Of a DNA stretch of 38,295 nt, positions 35,201-38,295 are shown piece after piece (position 1 is the stretch's first letter; every line of letters begins with the position of its first letter). The position numbers and the translations under genes were made by a program. The notes beneath the pieces are model-generated. The model did not search any database, had not been told where the DNA came from, and worked only from the letters and a program-made list of their open reading frames with translations. Source of the DNA: Planctomycetota bacterium (GTDB lineage Bacteria > Planctomycetota > UBA1135 > GCA-002686595); NCBI GenBank assembly GCA_028278425.1, contig JANQEJ010000237.1:1-38295 (forward strand), in the 5' to 3' direction.

Positions 35201-37448
35201 CCTCGCGGAGCGGGGCGACGACACCGCGCTCGACACCCTGTACTCGGCGGTCAGGGAGTACGCGGCGGCGGGCGACCGCTTGGGTCGCTTTCAGGCGCGG
35301 CTCGCGCTCGGCCGCACCGCGTTGCACGCGGGGTCGCTCGGACGCGCGCGGGAAGCGCTCGTTGCGGCGGAGCAGCTCGCGCGGACGGTCGACGCCCCGC
35401 GCCTTCTTTCCGACGCGCGCCTCGAGCTCGCGGAGCTGGAGCTCGCCGAGGGTCGGACGGACGCGGCGGCGAGGCTGCTCGGCCAGGCGGAGCGCGCCGC
35501 CGACGTGGGGGGCCGCACGGAGACCCGGCGGCGGTGCTGGACGCTTCGCGCCGAGCTCGCGGCCCGGCGCGGGCACGAATCGCGCGCCCTTCGATGGATC
35601 CTTCAGAGCGCGGAGCGTCTGGCGGCCGAGCTCGAAGAGCTCCCCGCCGGGGCAAGGGTTCCCGCCTACCTCGGCACCGGCGACCGGCGGCGCACGCTCC
35701 GCGCCCTCGCCTCTCTCGCCGACCAGCCGTCGGGCGAGCTTCCCGCGACGGCGGAGGAGCTCGCGGCGCGCCTCGACGCGGTGCGCGCTCGCCTCGCCGA
35801 GCCCGTCAACGGGGACGCTTCCCGGCTCCGGCCGGAGGCGCTCGAGCGCCTGCTGCAGATATCGCGCACGATGAACTCCATCGGGCGGCGCAAAGAGTTG
35901 CTCACCTACCTGCGCGATCGCCTCGAGGAGCTCTTCGACGCCGAGAACAGCCACGTCGTCCTCATCGGACGCGACGGCAGCCATCAGGTTCTCGGGAACG
36001 GAAGCGAGAGCGCGGAGGGGGTCGTCAGCCGCACCCTGATCGACCGCGTCGTCGCCGCCCGGCGGCCGGAGCTCGTGGGCGAGGTGTCGTCCGATCCCGA
36101 GCTCTCGAAGCGCTCGAGCGTGCGCCGTCTCGGCATCGTGTCCGTTCTCTGCGCGCCGTTGATCGTCGACGACGACGTCTTCGGAGTCATCCAGTTCGAT
36201 CACAGAAACCACCCCGGTCCGTTCACGCGCGAGGACCTCGGCATTCTCGAGCTCTTCGCGCACCAGGCGGCGACCGCGTGCCGCGGGCTGTTTCTCCGCG
36301 AGGCGCTCGAGAACGCGCTGGACAAGCGCCACGAGGCGGAGGGACGCCTGATCGCCGAGGAGCGCCTGAAGGCCCTGGGAGAGATGTCCGCGGCGATGGT
36401 TCACGACTTCAACAACCTGTTGACGTCGATGATCGGTATCGGCGAGCTGGCCCGGCGACGCGAGGCGGTGCCGGAGCAGCTCAGGTCCGATCTCGATCGC
36501 ATCGTCGCGATCGGTACGCGCGGCGCGGCGACGATCCGCCGGCTCCAGGAGTTCGCGGGCGGCCCTTCGGGCGAGGACGAGCCGGGCGCGATCGACCTCG
36601 CTCGCGTCGCCGAGGAGGTTCTCGCGCAGTGTCGCGAACGCTTCGTCGACGCCTCCGAGCACGACGTATGGCACCTGGTCCTCGAGACGGAGAAGGTCCG
36701 AACCGTCTACGGACGCGCCTCGGAGCTCGGCAACGTGCTGATGAACCTGATCCTCAACGCGCGCGAGGCGATGCCGGACGGCGGCGCCCTCACGCTGCGG
36801 GTTTTCGAGCTCGACGGCGACGTGGTCGTGGAAGTCGAGGACACCGGCCACGGGATCGACCCGGAGGTGCGCCAGCGGATCTTCGAGCCGTTCTTCACCA
36901 CGAAGCCCGACGGCCACGGTCTGGGCCTCTCGATCTGCTGGGGCATCGTCCGGCGCATGGGCGGCGCCATCGACGCCCGTCCCGGCAAGGCCGGCGGAAC
37001 GGTCTTCCGCGTCAGCCTGCCCGTCGCCAAGGACGTCCTGATCCCCCACCGCGCCCCCCCGACGAGCCGAGCGAAACGCCCGCGACGCGTCCTGGTCGTG
37101 GAGGACGACCCCCTCGTGCTCGAGGTCCTTTGCGAGATGGTCGAGGACTACGGCCACAGCGCGGTGGGCCGCGCGGATCCCCGAGAGGCGCTCCTCCTGT
37201 TCGACGCCGAGCCCTTCGATGTGGTCCTCACCGACTTCGGCCTCCCCCAGATGAACGGATCCGAGCTCGCCCGCGAGGTCCGCGCGCGCCGGGCCGGGTG
37301 TCCCGTCGTGTTGCTCACCGGATGGAACCCGGGGGTCGACGGGGGGCCGACGGATGCGGAGGACTTCGCGCTGGTGTTGAGGAAGCCGGTGTCTCCTGAG
37401 CGGTTGGCCGAGGCGCTCGAGGTGGAGGTGGCGCAGACGCGGCCGTAG
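32232..37448 (+). CDS. Giant hybrid signalling protein: Ser/Thr kinase-ATPase-TPR-GAF-histidine kinase-receiver
   Basis: A 1738-residue cytoplasmic protein; no membrane segment is seen. Domains: Hanks kinase about 20-260 (GTGAHSVV loop, LK in SALKVAP, HGDLKPEN near 139 with Gly for Arg, DFG near 165, APS instead of APE); AAA/NB-ARC-like ATPase about 270-560 (Walker A GEPGSGKS near 300, Walker B LLLVLDDLE near 386) with a winged-helix part after it; TPRs about 610-1150 (ARSYHERALAIRRGLGDLDGEA); GAF about 1204-1355; histidine kinase with His1391 in MVHDFNNLL, N-box LILNAREAMPDGG near 1509, DTGHGID and FTTKPDGHGLGLS; receiver about 1618-1735 with Asp1668. Similar multi-kinases are known in cyanobacteria and others, but this order ending in a receiver is notable. 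It follows the exported-protein gene by 16 bp. Confidence 0.93.
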   Translation: MPPPHARTRLRDRAVAAFEDRYGFVRELGTGAHSVVVLLRDRNDASLSALKVAPLEDAAACSTLRDEYLVRIRVEHPRIPEVIDYGVEREHGFAFLLTDFADGADLTAALRRAGEGAAPALLDQALSLLEFVHRRGVVHGDLKPENLLVSVVSARASGPVLHLLDFGLARPIGEDESRAVGGTHAYMAPSVLAGEAPSPTSDLYSLGQTFETSLREADRRAPEEVARVLARMLRVDPDLAYPTAAAALDDLRRELGTAPAGELARRPLLHGRDEELKLFDGLLQDLRAGTLDTGLVVLEGEPGSGKSRLLHELLSRGRLAEVRVYRGRCRRGARALDAPLRLLSKALPAGTSLPTPGEPLSLGLLRDLVLALQHEAQEAPLLLVLDDLEAADEPTLAFLRVLARLAVPTGPVLVGALRTGEEGGGPVDVESRLGGEEPLEVVRLQPLNQHDVVGLLDSTLPRERLEGPKLHEWARLSGGNPGAALAGATHGIAFGAARSPAARLEELPPTERAVLEDLSILLTPVPIAFLASMGSGSSDELRGALERLVAGGWVDRDNFDGERRYRVPLTVVREAVLAGEPAERTRARHRRALSSWETWPQSADRTDELLAHHAVLARDVDRAAALGPSALRSLLDQGRLREVETTGVELLELLVAEGRVEAGAETANVVAEACIRGGRPETALPLLETAPEVDSPAERARRLRLLGSAAEARGDLDEARRVLGSAHESATPKIPAEERKRIAERLGAAFFHLGDVDRASTVWKEGLAVGDLASPGVVDGDLLNDLGVLERKRGDLGAARSYHERALAIRRGLGDLDGEARSLTNLANIAFQRAELREAENLYRDSLRLKQQVGTTAAQAIGLSNLALVAHARGDYAGAIEEFTESLRLRARTADRVGEALTRQNFADLLLEKGELRRVREELERSRALLEETGAITGRGVPLLVAEGGLALVLGELDRAERLSGEALAACHEGGRAANRADCMLLAGRILAERGDDTALDTLYSAVREYAAAGDRLGRFQARLALGRTALHAGSLGRAREALVAAEQLARTVDAPRLLSDARLELAELELAEGRTDAAARLLGQAERAADVGGRTETRRRCWTLRAELAARRGHESRALRWILQSAERLAAELEELPAGARVPAYLGTGDRRRTLRALASLADQPSGELPATAEELAARLDAVRARLAEPVNGDASRLRPEALERLLQISRTMNSIGRRKELLTYLRDRLEELFDAENSHVVLIGRDGSHQVLGNGSESAEGVVSRTLIDRVVAARRPELVGEVSSDPELSKRSSVRRLGIVSVLCAPLIVDDDVFGVIQFDHRNHPGPFTREDLGILELFAHQAATACRGLFLREALENALDKRHEAEGRLIAEERLKALGEMSAAMVHDFNNLLTSMIGIGELARRREAVPEQLRSDLDRIVAIGTRGAATIRRLQEFAGGPSGEDEPGAIDLARVAEEVLAQCRERFVDASEHDVWHLVLETEKVRTVYGRASELGNVLMNLILNAREAMPDGGALTLRVFELDGDVVVEVEDTGHGIDPEVRQRIFEPFFTTKPDGHGLGLSICWGIVRRMGGAIDARPGKAGGTVFRVSLPVAKDVLIPHRAPPTSRAKRPRRVLVVEDDPLVLEVLCEMVEDYGHSAVGRADPREALLLFDAEPFDVVLTDFGLPQMNGSELAREVRARRAGCPVVLLTGWNPGVDGGPTDAEDFALVLRKPVSPERLAEALEVEVAQTRP

Positions 37449-37508
37449 CAAGAAGAAGAAGAAGAGGCTTTGACACGCGAGTGGGTCGAGAGGCGGTTGG
37501 GACGACCC

Positions 37509-37616
37509 TTGCCGCGTTGGACGGTTCTGCAGCGCGTGACGCAACGGCCGGGCTTTAAATCGTCTGCCGGACTCGACGGCGCGATCCCTGTACTGACTGA
37601 AGTGGGCCGCTTCGCT
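37509..37616 (+). repeat. 108-bp terminal repeat of element 2
   Basis: Ungapped match to 29038-29145 with 8 differences, mostly near the outer end. The inner palindrome GAAGTGGGCCGCTTC recurs at 37599-37613 unchanged. Confidence 0.88.
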
Positions 37617-37631
37617 CGCGAAGTGAGCGTG

Positions 37632-38295
37632 TCAAGGACCTCCAGGCGTTTCGGCGAGGCGGAGCAGGCCGTGGCGTCGCCAGGCTTTGCCTAAGAGCCA
37701 CGTCTTCGGCGAGACGATCGGGCCCAAGCCCATCCACTCGTCCAGGCGGTAGTCCTTCCAGCCGTCGAACCAGTGGCCGGAGCTGAAGGTGTCCGGTTGC
37801 CCCTTGGGGATGTGGCGCTTGTGCTTGCGGCCGTTGTTCAGGACGTAGCTCAAGACGTTTCGCACCTCTCTGGCCGAACGGAGGATGCGATCGTGGTAGC
37901 GGTCGGCGAAGACGCTCCCCTTGCGGCTCCAGAGGCGATTGAGGCCTCTCGCGATGCGAATGGAGAGGCCCTGGATGCCCCTCGACAGGGCCAAGCGGTC
38001 CGTTGCCTCGACGATCAGGTGCAAGTGGTCGTTCTGCACCGAAAAGTGGACGAGGCGGAAATGCCCCTTGGCGAGCCGGCCCGCTCGCTCCTTGCCCTTG
38101 TCGAAGGCCTCACAGATCGCGTTGTAGGGATCGATCGCCCGCAGCCGGGGAAGATCGCTCCTCGTCTTGAGCGTGACGTGCACTGGATACCTCGAAGCCA
38201 ACGCCGCCCGCCGCTTGTGCGAAACGCCGGAGTCCTCCTTCGGCGGTCGCCCGCGTCTCTTCTCGCTCGGCTTCTTGCGCCAGATGCTGGAGAAG
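37632..38295 (-). CDS. Y1-family (HUH) transposase, copy 2 (5' end outside the window)
   Basis: Partial gene: the frame stays open to the window edge and continues the N-terminal region of copy 1 (FSSIWRKKPSEKRRGRPPKE, then HKRRAALASRYPVHVTL). The internal ATG near 38201 is therefore not the true start. HUH motif HLH in VQNDHLHLIVEA, catalytic Tyr in NVLSYVLNNGRKH, and VFADRYHD are intact. The AT-hook-like part reads RRGRPPK, closer to the AT-hook consensus than copy 1. Differences from copy 1 are mostly conservative (Lys/Arg, Val/Ile) or single surface changes. The gene is expected to be functional if its start and right repeat, beyond 38295, are whole. Confidence 0.9.
   Translation of the reverse strand, partial: FSSIWRKKPSEKRRGRPPKEDSGVSHKRRAALASRYPVHVTLKTRSDLPRLRAIDPYNAICEAFDKGKERAGRLAKGHFRLVHFSVQNDHLHLIVEATDRLALSRGIQGLSIRIARGLNRLWSRKGSVFADRYHDRILRSAREVRNVLSYVLNNGRKHKRHIPKGQPDTFSSGHWFDGWKDYRLDEWMGLGPIVSPKTWLLGKAWRRHGLLRLAETPGGP

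Larger units (their letters stand above)
37449..38295. mobile_element. Second Y1-transposase element, cut by the window edge
   Basis: Same order and orientation as element 1: outer flank with GAAGAGGCTTTGACACGCGAG, the 108-bp repeat (37509-37616), then the minus-strand transposase. The first bases follow the stop codon of the giant kinase gene directly. The end with the promoter and the inverted partner repeat would lie beyond 38295. The DNA of the two copies is about 90% alike by eye, so they are relatives rather than a fresh duplication. Confidence 0.75.

Noticed and set aside
32411..37399. Second long open frame (about 1660 codons) on the plus strand inside the giant kinase gene.
   Set aside because: Arg/Ala/Pro-dominated with no motif, a typical out-of-frame shadow of a GC-rich gene.
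32223..37544. Very long open frame (about 1770 codons) antisense to the whole giant kinase gene, starting in the second terminal repeat.
   Set aside because: It mirrors the codon periodicity of a GC-rich gene, is dominated by Arg/Glu/Ala runs and shows no domain. The sense frame has full domain motifs throughout.
28979..38295. A classical composite transposon formed by two insertion sequences.
   Set aside because: Y1 transposases work on single strands of their own ends and are not known to move cargo as DDE-type composites do. The bracketing is kept as an observation only.

Overview
The window is high-GC, gene-dense bacterial DNA. Gene content suggests a Gram-negative-type cell with peptidoglycan and lipid A (a PBP4-type carboxypeptidase, an LpxH-like hydrolase) and abundant Ser/Thr-kinase signalling. 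Together with a DUF1573 lipoprotein and a short C-terminal signature (PTSTAFLGFPLVFQ) of a type I associate with Planctomycetota surface proteins, this points to a planctomycete-like organism. That placement is inference; no rRNA or tRNA gene is visible to confirm it.

Layout. 1-381: no supportable gene. 382-7459 (minus strand): inositol-monophosphatase-like enzyme, dacB, M28 peptidase, metallo-beta-lactamase-fold hydrolase, galE, aroA. 7502-10487 (plus): purC-purE-mtnA, then a small conserved-looking hypothetical. 10513-16084 (minus): a Ser/Thr kinase with TPRs, a frameshifted surface-protein gene, a CobW-type GTPase and glyA. 16194-17363 (plus): a DUF1573 lipoprotein. 17351-27400 (minus): a long run of closely spaced genes read as FHA-like membrane protein, degenerate GGDEF protein, NtrC-type regulator, lpxH, SGNH hydrolase, cmk, plsC, rpsA, lipoprotein, tyrS. 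27516-28946 (plus): rpoN (sigma-54), divergent from the FHA/GGDEF/NtrC genes, so sigma-54 and a putative activator are neighbours.

28979-38295 is the accessory part. Two closely related Y1 (HUH) transposase elements in the same orientation flank a 7.3-kb stretch. The left element is complete and bounded by 108-bp inverted repeats (5 mismatches). The right one carries the same repeat and runs off the window edge. Between them lie a B3/B4-domain protein, an exported beta-solenoid-like protein, and, 16 bp downstream of the latter, a 1738-residue protein combining a Ser/Thr kinase, an AAA-type ATPase, TPRs, GAF, histidine kinase and receiver. The secreted protein plus this kinase is the best candidate for an undescribed system.

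A recurring regulatory pattern is a -10-like hexamer (TANNNT or close) only 6-8 nt before the start codon at seven genes, suggesting that many transcripts here are leaderless. Several starts inside operons are GTG or TTG and overlap the preceding stop.
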